64,000 nucleotides of DNA, taken from positions 19,849-83,848 of the forward strand of contig NZ_LT635467.1 in assembly GCF_900120295.1 (NCBI RefSeq), read 5' to 3'. The notes under the pieces were generated by a model. That model worked only from the letters and a program-made list of their open reading frames with translations, searched no databases and was not told the origin of the DNA. Position numbers and translations under genes: made by a program. Below, one piece after another: positions 1-8,561 of the stretch; position 1 is the stretch's first letter, and each line of letters opens with the position of its first letter. Source of the DNA: Blautia sp. Marseille-P3201T (GTDB taxonomy: Bacteria > Bacillota > Clostridia > Lachnospirales > Lachnospiraceae).

Positions 1-208
1 AAACTGGCTGTTCAGTGCCAGCCCGAAGGGAGCTGCCTCTAGTACTATTGTGTATACAATGGTTGAGATGGCAAAAGCGAATGACCTGAATACCTACAAA
101 TATCTGACATATCTCTTATCACAGCGGCCAGACGCTAAAATGTCAGATGAACAGTTGGAACAGCTTGCCCCATGGAGCGAGACTGCGAAAGCGAACTGTC
201 AAAACTAA
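1..208 (+). CDS. IS66 transposase TnpC, C-terminal fragment
   Basis: This is the last 68 codons of the DDE transposase of IS66; the rest lies outside the window. The frame opens at base 2 and ends with TAA at 206-208. The single nucleotide difference from the complete copy at 18627-20243 changes Ala to Thr. The near identity suggests recent transposition or duplication. The gene is probably intact upstream, but this cannot be seen here. Confidence 0.88.
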   Translation, partial: NWLFSASPKGAASSTIVYTMVEMAKANDLNTYKYLTYLLSQRPDAKMSDEQLEQLAPWSETAKANCQN

Positions 209-286
209 ACATAGAGCAAAACGCTTGCATCTATCATTTTGGTGCAAGCGTGATTCATGGGTAGCGTAGCAATATTTTGCGCTTAC
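1..286 (+). mobile_element. IS66-family element, right end only (window edge)
   Basis: This is the 3' end of an IS66 element cut by the window start. Positions 1-286 match 20036-20321 of the complete copy with one difference seen by eye (A at 44, G in the other copy). It ends in the same terminal sequence GCGCTTAC, the inverse of the left-end GTAAGCGC of the full copy. Both copies lie in the same orientation and bracket unit A. Confidence 0.9.
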
Positions 287-365
287 TATTCAAAAGGATA
301 AATTTGTAGTTACCCAAAAATTAAGCGCTTACGTTTTAACATCACATTAACATCACGAGGATGTG

Positions 366-408
366 AAAAAACCCGAGAACCCTTGAAAATAAAGGGCTCC
401 CGGGTTTT
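366..408. terminator. Rho-independent terminator-like hairpin
   Basis: The arms AAAACCCGAGAACCCTT and AAGGGCTCCCGGGTTTT flank a short AT-rich loop. The A and T runs at the two ends make it potentially bidirectional. It sits just left of a guaA-like sequence, as the terminator at 33582-33621 does. Confidence 0.75.
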
Positions 409-527
409 GCTTATTATTCGAATTCTTTTTCTGATTTGATTTTTCATGTAAATCTGCTGTTATTATGTTTCAAAACCGTATCATTTTGATACCGTTTTGT
501 ATCTTGTTAATGTGGTTTCAAAGCTGC

Positions 528-547
528 TGTACCCAAATTGTACCCAA
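528..547. repeat. Tandem direct repeat, 11-bp period (possible integrase arm site)
   Basis: TGTACCCAA occurs at 528-536 and 539-547. The same geometry, with a different sequence (TGTTATCA), occurs at 33742-33760 and 44376-44395 near other element ends. Integrase arm binding is an inference from that position and spacing. Confidence 0.45.
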
Positions 548-650
548 CACCTTTTCAAAACTATTTTGAAGTATTTCTCTGCAAAATTAGAGGTATTATT
601 TAACCATTCTTGTCTTGATGAATCAATCATATCCCGGACTTCTTCGTGCC

Positions 651-1298
651 TCAAAAATAAGACTGCATATGTATAGGATTCCCATCTTGGTCGGTATAAT
701 TATTAATTATCCCTATCAACAAATCAAATTGGCACATATCATCTCTTACATCATTATTCTGTCTAAAACAATCAATAATCTCCGTAAGAGTTTTTCCCTT
801 TCCTCCACTTTGAATTGCAGAATTTACCCTCTTCACTTTCCAACCAAAAGGCTCAAACCTTTTATACTTTACTATATCACTTCTGAATTCAAATAGTGGT
901 GTCCCAGGCTTTGCATCCCATGCAATAATCAGCCACATTATTGCATTGTACAACTGCTTAGCCGTTGGGTTCCATGTTTCTTGCGCTCGCCTACCACCAG
1001 TTCCATCACCTCTATGTTCTCCGTCATTACCACCATCTCCATGCAAAGGATTAAACAATGGTAAACCTTCGTGATTCAGCAACTTAAGAAAATCTCTTGA
1101 AGCTCCCATTCCACACTGAATAACTTCTTTTTTTCCATTAACTTTATGCACTGCTTCAAAAATATAGTAGTCTTTCTCAATAGTAGCTCCCGCGTCACTA
1201 TGTTTTGTTTGACCTGCCAATAACTGAATGTGCGCCACGGGTTCAACATTATAGTTTTGAACAATCCACTGTCTTTTTTCTGTGCTTCTACACTCCAT
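651..1298 (-). CDS. Unrecognised protein, third gene of the Hachiman-like operon
   Basis: This is a 215-residue soluble protein with no domain I recognise. The start is the ATG at 1298, which has AGAGGTGAG five bases upstream; the longer frame would need a TTG at 1331. A Gly/Asp-rich stretch (about residues 83-100, HGDGGNDGEHRGDGTGG) separates an N-terminal part from a Trp- and aromatic-rich C-terminal part. There is no signal peptide or membrane segment. It begins 45 bp after the helicase gene on the same strand, so co-transcription with hamA-hamB is likely. Known Hachiman systems have only HamA and HamB, so it may be an accessory or regulatory subunit, or an unrelated passenger. Confidence 0.7.
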   Translation of the reverse strand: MECRSTEKRQWIVQNYNVEPVAHIQLLAGQTKHSDAGATIEKDYYIFEAVHKVNGKKEVIQCGMGASRDFLKLLNHEGLPLFNPLHGDGGNDGEHRGDGTGGRRAQETWNPTAKQLYNAIMWLIIAWDAKPGTPLFEFRSDIVKYKRFEPFGWKVKRVNSAIQSGGKGKTLTEIIDCFRQNNDVRDDMCQFDLLIGIINNYTDQDGNPIHMQSYF

Positions 1299-1343
1299 AA
1301 ACTCACCTCTCACATCATTACAAAAAGGCAAATAAAAGTATAT

Positions 1344-4300
1344 TTATGTTTCATTATTAAGTACTTTCCAAATTGCTCTGTAATCGCTACCTGACATTCC
1401 TCTTTTATTTTCAGCGAAAGCATCCCACTTATCAGATGATAATCCTTCAATCCATTGCCTGATTTCATAAGAAGACTGTTTGTAAATATTATCAAAGTCC
1501 TTTTTGTACTCAACTCCCATTTCTGCCGCCACACTTCTCGGCACATTATTCATACGCATCAAAATAGCTTCATCAGAATTAACTCCATAATAAATCATGG
1601 CCGGCAAATTAGCTGCCTTTTGCAATTCTTCTTCACTAAGACTGTCTTCATTAATGCCTAACTTCTGAATCGTAGACAATCCCCATGTTGCAGAATTAAC
1701 CAATTTACCATATATTGCTTGACAGCATTCAGTCATTGCATCTCTATCATCACCAAAATACTGACTCGCTAAGGTTTCTAGCTTCGTTCCATTTACCCAA
1801 TCCGTTGTAAGACGTGCAATCATATCTCCTGATAAATTTCTATTTCCTTTTGCTATATCCTGCATATTTTTACTTATTTCGGGAATATTCATCATTATTC
1901 CAATTAAGTCTTTAAGTTGGCTATCATTACCAAACAAAGAAGACCCCTTTAAGTTATCTTGCCGAATTCCCAATTCCTTGATTCTATACGCAGTACGACC
2001 TAACGTCTCCATTGAAAATCCTGTTGAATCAGATAATTTTGCCAATCCCTTATTCTTATTTAACACCTCACCATATTCCTTAACAGCAGAAAGAAGTATT
2101 TTTCGTTTTCTTGGCTCAATGTTGGAATATCCAAATGTCCTTCGCAAAAACAAATCTGTCTTTTCCTCAAACTCGCCTAAATCCTTACATTGATTAAACA
2201 TATGTGTAATATACTGTAAAAATTGCGACCATTCTGGATTATAAAACTGATCTGTTAAAGAAAATTGTTCCCCAAACTCTATAGTTTTTTCTGCAATTTT
2301 CTGTAATTGAGAAACCAATTCTTCTGTTGACTTCTTTACATACCTAGTTAGTTTCGCCAACTCCTCCTGCTTTTGATTATCATTCCTAGCCCCAATTGTT
2401 ATTCCAATCATTCCCACATCATTTTGTCCTGCCCTACCAGCTCTACCTACTAAATTCCAAAAATCACGTATTGGCATTTCTGACGTATATGGATATGCAA
2501 TTGATGCCATTATAATTGTGGAAACAGGAAAATTTATTCCTTGAGCAATAGTCGTCGTAGCTACCAGTATATTTAGCTTACCTCTTTCCATCAGCCATTC
2601 TATTAGTACTCTCACTTCATCAGACAGTCCGGAATGATGCACAGCAATGCCCTTTGACAGTAACTTCACAAGTTCAAACTCTTCACCATATTCTGCAGCC
2701 ACATATTTCTTCACAAGTTCTACATCATTATCATTACATTCTAATTCTAACTCTTCATATAAAGCATGCGCAATATTCCAACAATCCTTTACATGCCCTC
2801 CAATAACTAAAACTCCTTTTCTATCAGCTAATCTTTTGGTTGAAGCTATAGCCAATTTCATTTTGTTTAAGTTACTTCTAGTCACGTCAATTAACGCTTC
2901 ATCAGATAGAACCATCTTCTTTTCAAGCTGTATCTCTGCGCTATTGGTTAATAACGTTTGATAAAATAATTTCCAATTTCTTCTATTACCCTCTGGATAA
3001 ATGGCTCCTAATATTCTTTTATTCGGTTTCCAGTCTATTGCTAAACTAATTGACTTAGGGCTATCTGCATCCAACCATTTTGCTATTTCTTCACTATTTT
3101 TTATAAATGGAGTTAACAATAAGAAATTTGCCTTTGAACAATCATTTTTAATATTTGCCAAAAGGATTTCTAAATTGATTCCTCTACTCTCTTCTTCAAT
3201 ATTATGAGCCTCATCCACAACCGCTAAAGCTAATGGTCTTCCCATCTTAGTTTCAATGCCATCCCTAATCAACAAATTCATCTTTTCAGGTGTAACAACT
3301 AACACATCAAATCTATCTTCGCTATCAGTAAGCATATTACTCTCAAAAGAGTCTATTTCAATAGCCCCACTCATCTTTTCAACCTTTATTCCAATAGGTT
3401 CAAATTCTCTTTTCAGTTTTGCAGCCACTTGATTTACCAATGCTCGAGTAGGTGCAATATACACAACCCAACCATTATCCTCACTAAATTGATTTAACGC
3501 CTGGAGGATTCTAAATTGGGCAATTAAGGTTTTGCCACTAGAAGTAGGCATATTAACAACAATCGCTTTGTGTGCTGGATCCAATAACCCCTCTTCCAAA
3601 ATAGCATGCTTTTGAGGATACATAAGTTCAAAGACTGCTTTGTCTTGTGTTGTTATATTTCTTACAAACTTTGTAACTCTAGAATTTACTCTTTGCGTAA
3701 CCATCCACACAGAATTTGAAATCATCTTTTGAAGCATTCTTTGAAGCATTATCAGTATTAAATTAAGAGATACAATCCCTCCTTCTTCCGCTGCTTCAAT
3801 AGCCTTTCCAAAATGCATTCCTATCTGCTCTCTAATATCCAGTATTTCTCCATTTATCATAAATGTAGCCATTAAATCTACTATTTTTGCCAAATGGTAC
3901 AAACTAATCAATTCATATGTAGCAAGCATTTTATTACTAGGTGCTATAGAATTGATATAATACAATTCAAATTTTTTTTGGTCTTCTCTAAGTTCAGAAA
4001 TCAATTGGCATGCCATTGTTAAATCCTTCCAATTTTCTTTCTTTACAAGTAAAAATAATGCATTACATATTTTTTTAAAAACACATATATTCCAATCATC
4101 TTTTTCTTCAACCAAAATATTTATATTATTTTCTATCAGATATCTTCTTCCACTTTCCCATTGTTCTCCAATATAAGAATACACTAATATTTTTAACACA
4201 TGCTTTGCTTTCTCAATACTGTCTACTGGCATTGGCAAGGCAGACAATAACAAATAAATTTTTTGACTTACTTCGGCAACATCCTTCTCATTAACATCCT

Positions 4301-4487
4301 CTGACTTAAGAATATCCATTAAAGTCAGTTCTAAAATCTCCTGTACATGCTCTATTTTAGAATAATCGATTTCCTCTTCTTGATTTAGGACACAAGAAAT
4401 AGACTTGCCATTTACCATATCAAATGCAAGTTCATATTCCTCTTGTGGTATTAAATTATATATCCAATTTTCAGACCAACTAGACAT
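1344..4487 (-). CDS. hamB: HamB-like superfamily 2 DNA helicase (Hachiman-type defence)
   Basis: This is a 1047-residue helicase of the Ski2-like branch of superfamily 2. Motif I PTSSGKT lies near residue 315, the PTRAL motif near 350, a DEAH box near 425, a TTTIAQGINFP motif near 645 and motif VI GRAGRAG near 682. An N-terminal region of about 290 residues and a long helical C-terminal region carry no motif I recognise. The start is ATG with GGAGG upstream, 10 bp after the hamA stop. In Hachiman, HamB senses and unwinds DNA and controls the HamA nuclease. The pairing with an E...D...ExK nuclease gene supports that assignment; a divergent helicase-nuclease defence type is the alternative. Confidence 0.75.
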   Translation of the reverse strand: MSSWSENWIYNLIPQEEYELAFDMVNGKSISCVLNQEEEIDYSKIEHVQEILELTLMDILKSEDVNEKDVAEVSQKIYLLLSALPMPVDSIEKAKHVLKILVYSYIGEQWESGRRYLIENNINILVEEKDDWNICVFKKICNALFLLVKKENWKDLTMACQLISELREDQKKFELYYINSIAPSNKMLATYELISLYHLAKIVDLMATFMINGEILDIREQIGMHFGKAIEAAEEGGIVSLNLILIMLQRMLQKMISNSVWMVTQRVNSRVTKFVRNITTQDKAVFELMYPQKHAILEEGLLDPAHKAIVVNMPTSSGKTLIAQFRILQALNQFSEDNGWVVYIAPTRALVNQVAAKLKREFEPIGIKVEKMSGAIEIDSFESNMLTDSEDRFDVLVVTPEKMNLLIRDGIETKMGRPLALAVVDEAHNIEEESRGINLEILLANIKNDCSKANFLLLTPFIKNSEEIAKWLDADSPKSISLAIDWKPNKRILGAIYPEGNRRNWKLFYQTLLTNSAEIQLEKKMVLSDEALIDVTRSNLNKMKLAIASTKRLADRKGVLVIGGHVKDCWNIAHALYEELELECNDNDVELVKKYVAAEYGEEFELVKLLSKGIAVHHSGLSDEVRVLIEWLMERGKLNILVATTTIAQGINFPVSTIIMASIAYPYTSEMPIRDFWNLVGRAGRAGQNDVGMIGITIGARNDNQKQEELAKLTRYVKKSTEELVSQLQKIAEKTIEFGEQFSLTDQFYNPEWSQFLQYITHMFNQCKDLGEFEEKTDLFLRRTFGYSNIEPRKRKILLSAVKEYGEVLNKNKGLAKLSDSTGFSMETLGRTAYRIKELGIRQDNLKGSSLFGNDSQLKDLIGIMMNIPEISKNMQDIAKGNRNLSGDMIARLTTDWVNGTKLETLASQYFGDDRDAMTECCQAIYGKLVNSATWGLSTIQKLGINEDSLSEEELQKAANLPAMIYYGVNSDEAILMRMNNVPRSVAAEMGVEYKKDFDNIYKQSSYEIRQWIEGLSSDKWDAFAENKRGMSGSDYRAIWKVLNNET

Positions 4488-4497
4488 AAAATACCTC

Positions 4498-5289
4498 CTA
4501 AATCAACTTTTCCCATGCCCCATCTTTCATCTTATAGTTCGAATATACTGCCAATAACTGAACATTATGCTGACCGTTAATCCTTTTTTTCAAATCTATA
4601 TATCGATTTTTTAAGTCCATCTCATTCGGATTTGTATCTCTTACCAAGACACCAATTAATTGTATGCTGCTTCTGTCTTTCACATAATGTTGCATCGCTT
4701 CTCTAATATACTTTTGTACCAACAAATCTTTATCTGAATTACACTTAATAAATATCCATTTCACCAAAGATTTTAGTTTATCAGAATTTGTCCCCAATTC
4801 TACTAATTGATCAATCATTCCAGCCGAACCATACATAACCCCTGGCGGATTTGTATGTTCCTCAGATGTTTTGACCTCTCCAAAAAGGAAATTAACTGCG
4901 CCATCTTCCATTTCAATGAATCCAACTAAGTCCGCACCTGTATTATTACTATTTGGATTTTTCAAATCTCTATCACTATTATATGTAAATTTTGCGCTAT
5001 ATCTGCTCTCTACTATTTTTTCTGCTACTAATTCTCCAATTCTAAAGTTACTCACTTTAGGCATTGTGTCGAAAACAGCCTGCAAATTTTCCGAATCAAA
5101 GCCCGTCATATCAATAGCTACTTCTTTCATCTGTGCATTATAATCTTCATCTTTATATATCGGAGATATTGTTTGCTTCAAAAAAGCAGGAAATTCATCT
5201 TCCACAAACGAAATTCCTTCATACTCTAATTTTCCATTTTCATCTCGTTTTTCATACTCCAAATCTAATGAAATCTCGTTTGCTTCCAC
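4498..5289 (-). CDS. hamA: HamA-like nuclease (DUF1837 type), Hachiman-type defence
   Basis: This 263-residue protein has a PD-(D/E)xK-like active-site order: Glu in RIGELVAEK (about residue 84), Asp in TGADLVGF (about 118) and ExK in LFGEVKTS (about 137). That order, the size and the position directly before a large helicase gene fit HamA, the nuclease subunit that degrades DNA when released by HamB. The start is GTG at 5289, preceded by GGAGGTGGTAAT. A TATAAT-like box at 5326-5331 probably drives the operon. The family call rests on motif order and context; a profile search was not possible. Confidence 0.7.
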   Translation of the reverse strand: MEANEISLDLEYEKRDENGKLEYEGISFVEDEFPAFLKQTISPIYKDEDYNAQMKEVAIDMTGFDSENLQAVFDTMPKVSNFRIGELVAEKIVESRYSAKFTYNSDRDLKNPNSNNTGADLVGFIEMEDGAVNFLFGEVKTSEEHTNPPGVMYGSAGMIDQLVELGTNSDKLKSLVKWIFIKCNSDKDLLVQKYIREAMQHYVKDRSSIQLIGVLVRDTNPNEMDLKNRYIDLKKRINGQHNVQLLAVYSNYKMKDGAWEKLI

Positions 5290-5325
5290 ATTACCACCTC
5301 CATTTGAGCAAAAAATCCCTAATTT

Positions 5326-5356
5326 ATTATACCATACTTTACCCTAAATGCACCAA
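5326..5356 (-). promoter_or_regulatory. Candidate promoter of the hamA operon
   Basis: Reading the minus strand, TTGGTG is followed after 19 bp by TATAAT (complement of ATTATA at 5326-5331), about 37 bp before the GTG start. The long spacer makes it a moderate candidate. Confidence 0.4.
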
Positions 5357-5363
5357 ATAAATA

Positions 5364-5395
5364 GAAGAAGTAACAAAATATTTAGCTACTTCTTC
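5364..5395 (-). terminator. Hairpin at the 3' end of the sigma/ABC operon
   Basis: GAAGAAGTA (5364-5372) and TACTTCTTC (5387-5395) form a perfect 9-bp stem that includes the stop codon region of the winged-helix gene. An AT-rich tract follows on the minus strand, so this is a weak intrinsic terminator separating that operon from hamA. Confidence 0.5.
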
Positions 5396-5816
5396 CATTA
5401 AACCGATAACCGACACCCCAAACCGTCTGTATGTAGATTGGCTTGCTTGGATTGTCCTCAATCTTCTCCCGAATATTCCGAATATGGCTCATGACGATAT
5501 TGTAATCGCCAAAATATGGCTCTTTCCAAACACTATCATATATTTGTTCTTTGCTGAATACTATTCCGGCATTTTGAGCTAACAACAATAAAATTTCAAA
5601 TTCTGTATATGTAAGTTGAATCTCATTTTCTTCACGAACCACAATCCGCTTAAACTTGTCAATACAAAGTCCTTCAAAATGAAGTTTTTCTTTACAGAAG
5701 TCATCATGTTTCAGAACTTCTATTTCTTCATTAACATATGACAAAAGACGATTGAAAATATGCTCTTCTCCATCCTCAAATGATAGAATTAAAATCTTCC
5801 CAAATGATTCCCCCAT
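5382..5816 (-). CDS. Orphan OmpR/PhoB-type winged-helix regulator without a receiver
   Basis: This is a 144-residue protein. Residues about 50-140 form an OmpR/PhoB DNA-binding domain (LTYTEFEILLLLAQNAG, then the recognition helix and VWGVGYRF at the end). Only about 45 residues precede it, too short for a phosphoacceptor receiver, and there is no Asp pocket. The start is the ATG at 5816 with AGGA upstream; a TTG at 5837 would add seven residues. It is the last gene of the sigma-membrane protein-ABC operon, with no histidine kinase nearby. It probably regulates this operon or its target without phosphorylation. Confidence 0.75.
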   Translation of the reverse strand: MGESFGKILILSFEDGEEHIFNRLLSYVNEEIEVLKHDDFCKEKLHFEGLCIDKFKRIVVREENEIQLTYTEFEILLLLAQNAGIVFSKEQIYDSVWKEPYFGDYNIVMSHIRNIREKIEDNPSKPIYIQTVWGVGYRFNGRSS

Positions 5817-5843
5817 TCCACATCCTATATAAGCCAATTATTT

Positions 5844-6926
5844 TTATGCAAATTGTTTTGTCTTATAAAATACCAATCCTTTTACCAAACACCCTATGGC
5901 AAAGCAAACATTTATTCCCAATACAATATACCATATCTCATATATGTCATTTACAATTCCCGGCATGACAAGAAAAATCGGCATAGAATCTACTATAAGC
6001 CATATGATTCCGCCGAAAAACATCCTTATCAATACAGGAAGTCCCCAGCATGCAGCCGCAATAATTACTGCACCAAAAGAGCTATCCTGATATGCAGAAA
6101 TGCATAATGTAATAGCACATAACGATAAAAGTGCCTGAAAAGCTAATCCTAATAAAATGCCAAGATATTTCAAAAATAATACAGGTTGAAGCATATGTTG
6201 AGAAAGCACCATCCAGGATATATTTTCAAATCCCTTCAAACCATATATCATCCAGCATAAGACTAAATTGACTAACACAAACCACATAAAAATGAAAATA
6301 GTGAATGTAAAAGAAGCTAAAATTTTAGCAGGAACATCTTTTCTTCTTCCTTCTTCCGTGCTAAAAATTAATGGCAGCATTTTCGTCTGGCTTTCCTCTG
6401 CGAAAATGGTAGACACCCCGCAAATAATCAATATGCTTCCTAAAATCAATCCAAACTGAAGCATTTCAACGAATACCTTCCATCCCGTTGTATATGCCAA
6501 ATAAGGTGTTTTCCCAATTTCATCATAAGCTTTTCCCAATTCTGTTTCCCCCAGAAAATACCTTTCCGTTGGAAGTACACCATTTTCCCATGCACCATTG
6601 GTAAAATATCTTGTAACAAAATCATTTAAAAAGTTTCCATCTCTCCACCCTGGCATATTTTCCTCAAGTTTTGTAGGCAAACCATATTTTTCAATTATTT
6701 GATTCACTTTTTCATCCGTCAAATCACCTTCAAATTTTTCCGTAATCTTCCGATTCATCTGTACTGCTTCATAACCGGAATAAAACTTCCCATCTATTGT
6801 CGCTATTTCTCCACCGACCTCTGCAAACCAAAAATACAGAAGCAGCAATCCTGTCGCAACCAGCATTCCTATTTTAAATATTTTATTTTGAAAAAGTTTA
6901 AAAAGCTCCATCTTATAAAGTCGCAT
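5844..6926 (-). CDS. ABC transporter permease
   Basis: This 360-residue membrane protein has one N-terminal helix (about residues 16-34), a long extracytoplasmic segment (about 40-150) and five or six C-terminal helices. That layout is typical of ABC-2 type permeases linked to peptide export or antibiotic resistance. It overlaps the ATPase gene by 14 bp, so the two are translationally coupled and form one exporter. The substrate cannot be read from the sequence; pairing with an ECF sigma factor suggests an envelope-stress or antimicrobial-peptide response. Confidence 0.8.
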   Translation of the reverse strand: MRLYKMELFKLFQNKIFKIGMLVATGLLLLYFWFAEVGGEIATIDGKFYSGYEAVQMNRKITEKFEGDLTDEKVNQIIEKYGLPTKLEENMPGWRDGNFLNDFVTRYFTNGAWENGVLPTERYFLGETELGKAYDEIGKTPYLAYTTGWKVFVEMLQFGLILGSILIICGVSTIFAEESQTKMLPLIFSTEEGRRKDVPAKILASFTFTIFIFMWFVLVNLVLCWMIYGLKGFENISWMVLSQHMLQPVLFLKYLGILLGLAFQALLSLCAITLCISAYQDSSFGAVIIAAACWGLPVLIRMFFGGIIWLIVDSMPIFLVMPGIVNDIYEIWYIVLGINVCFAIGCLVKGLVFYKTKQFA

Positions 6927-7803
6927 TTTTTTCTCCCCCTGTTATTTGTGTATGATAAAGATATGCATCTTCCAGTGTACTTTCCACATTTTCTGCACCT
7001 GCAACCGGCTGTCTTTCTGAAATAATTCTTAGTTCAACATTTTCTCCACTACTTCTCATATTGCTTACAATGAAGCTACTGGTTAACTGCCCTGCTTCTT
7101 TTTCAGAAACAATACACTTCCAAACACATCCTTCCACTTTGTCAGTGAGCTCTTTCTCCGTTCCTTCTTGAATCAGTTCTCCATTCTTCATAATCAAAAT
7201 ACGGTCTGCAATATAATCTATATCAGATACGATATGTGTAGACAGTAAAACCATCCTATTTTTTCCAAGTGAACTAATCACATTACGAAATCGTACTCTT
7301 TCCTTTGGATCAAGTCCTGCTGTAGGTTCATCTAAAATCAAAATTTCAGGATTGTTCAGAAGTGCCTGTGCAATTCCTATTCTTCGTATCATACCTCCTG
7401 AAAAAGTCTTTAGCTTTTTCTTTTTCACATTTTTCAGCTCTACCATATCTAAAAGTTCGTCAATACGACTATTGGCATAATCTTCCGGTAGTGCTTTCAA
7501 TGCCGCCATATATCGCAGGAAGCGTTCCGCAGTAAAATCACCATAATATCCAAAATCTTGTGGTAAATAGCCCAATAACCTACGATACTCTGCTCCCATA
7601 CTGGCTATCTCGATATTATCGCAATAAATACTCCCCCCCGTTGGCTGCAAAACACCACAAATCAATCTCATTAATGTTGTTTTTCCCGCACCATTTTCTC
7701 CCAACAGTCCATACACACCATTTGCAAATGTATAATTGAATTTTCTGACTGCTTCTTTATCCTTGTATTTTTTTTGTACATCCATCAACTTTAATTCGTG
7801 CAT
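6913..7803 (-). CDS. ABC transporter ATP-binding protein
   Basis: This is a 296-residue nucleotide-binding subunit. Walker A GENGAGKTT lies near residue 35, a Q-loop in GYLPQDFGYYG, a signature variant TFSGGMIRR near 138, and Walker B ILILDEPTAGLDP near 157. A C-terminal extension of about 80 residues follows the core, as in BcrA-like exporters. It overlaps the upstream membrane-protein gene by 13 bp and the permease by 14 bp. It drives export with the adjacent permease. Confidence 0.9.
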   Translation of the reverse strand: MHELKLMDVQKKYKDKEAVRKFNYTFANGVYGLLGENGAGKTTLMRLICGVLQPTGGSIYCDNIEIASMGAEYRRLLGYLPQDFGYYGDFTAERFLRYMAALKALPEDYANSRIDELLDMVELKNVKKKKLKTFSGGMIRRIGIAQALLNNPEILILDEPTAGLDPKERVRFRNVISSLGKNRMVLLSTHIVSDIDYIADRILIMKNGELIQEGTEKELTDKVEGCVWKCIVSEKEAGQLTSSFIVSNMRSSGENVELRIISERQPVAGAENVESTLEDAYLYHTQITGGEKNATL

Positions 7804-8561
7804 AATACTTCTCCTTTTTCCATTTTACTAAGCAATTTTTTTATCTGCATTACAAATAAAAGTCCCGACACAAGAAAAGCTACTGCCCATATCCAAAGAG
7901 TTGTTACAAAAAGTGCTCTCGGAATCGAACCTATTACTCCATAACTTATTGATAAAAAGATGGCACTCATACCAAATAAAGATGAATTTTTTCCTCTTTT
8001 TTCCATTAATAAAATCCCTAATGCAATTATACTTGATACTAGATATGGAGTTAAAATATACAGCCCCACCTGTAATAATCCAACTCTCCAATGATAGTTC
8101 AAATAGCCAGCTATCAAAAACAATATCATAACATTTATCATCCCCGACAATACCAGCCATGCAGCAACACACTGTTTTGTATTGAAATAGCAGCTTTCTC
8201 CTAACTCTGCCATTTTTCCAAAAAACAATTTATCAATCACACCAATAGAAGTTATACTTAGAATACCTGCTCCAACCATACATACAGTAATCATCTCATT
8301 TTGATTCAATCCGGCATATTGCAATGCTGTAATAAAAATAATTCCTAAACAGATAAGGACACCATAAACAGCAAAAAACAATTTATCCATGTACCAAAAT
8401 TGATGAAACAAAATATTTTTTGTAGACATCATTGGCGTTCTCTGCTTTTCCATTTCCTCAATCATTGCATGATAAGTCTTTTGTTTTCTTATTTCATCAA
8501 CATGAACTTGTTCATCTGCCTTTGCAAAAAGAGTCTTTATTTCGCTATCTCTCATAATCAT
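7791..8561 (-). CDS. Six-helix membrane protein following an ECF sigma gene (putative anti-sigma)
   Basis: This 256-residue protein has a soluble N-terminus of about 55 residues with charged helices, followed by six predicted transmembrane helices. Its start overlaps the end of the sigma factor gene by 17 bp. Position and layout fit a membrane anti-sigma factor that binds the sigma factor through its N-terminus. I see no zinc-binding HxxxCxxC motif, so it is not a classical ZAS-domain protein. It could instead be a third component of the ABC exporter. Confidence 0.6.
   Translation of the reverse strand: MIMRDSEIKTLFAKADEQVHVDEIRKQKTYHAMIEEMEKQRTPMMSTKNILFHQFWYMDKLFFAVYGVLICLGIIFITALQYAGLNQNEMITVCMVGAGILSITSIGVIDKLFFGKMAELGESCYFNTKQCVAAWLVLSGMINVMILFLIAGYLNYHWRVGLLQVGLYILTPYLVSSIIALGILLMEKRGKNSSLFGMSAIFLSISYGVIGSIPRALFVTTLWIWAVAFLVSGLLFVMQIKKLLSKMEKGEVLCTN

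Larger units (their letters stand above)
209..650. other. Non-coding junction between IS66 and the Hachiman-like locus
   Basis: There is no credible gene in this 440-bp stretch. It contains the IS66 end (to 286), a strong terminator hairpin (366-408), a sequence resembling the guaA 3' end (412-425), an imperfect inverted repeat (472-498) and two direct TGTACCCAA repeats (528-536 and 539-547). The mix resembles the end region of an integrative element. Confidence 0.5.

Noticed and set aside
472-498. AAAACCGTATCA / TGATACCGTTTT as a terminator
   Set aside because: One mismatch in the stem, no T-run and no gene ending there; it is more likely a binding site or chance.
1076-1306. Small frames overlapping the third Hachiman-locus gene
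   Set aside because: They are alternative-frame shadows with no ribosome binding site, and the long frame has better protein character.
5382-5837. Response regulator truncated by a frameshift
   Set aside because: The region upstream is the permease gene with an intact frame, so there is no hidden receiver sequence; it is a short protein, not a broken one.
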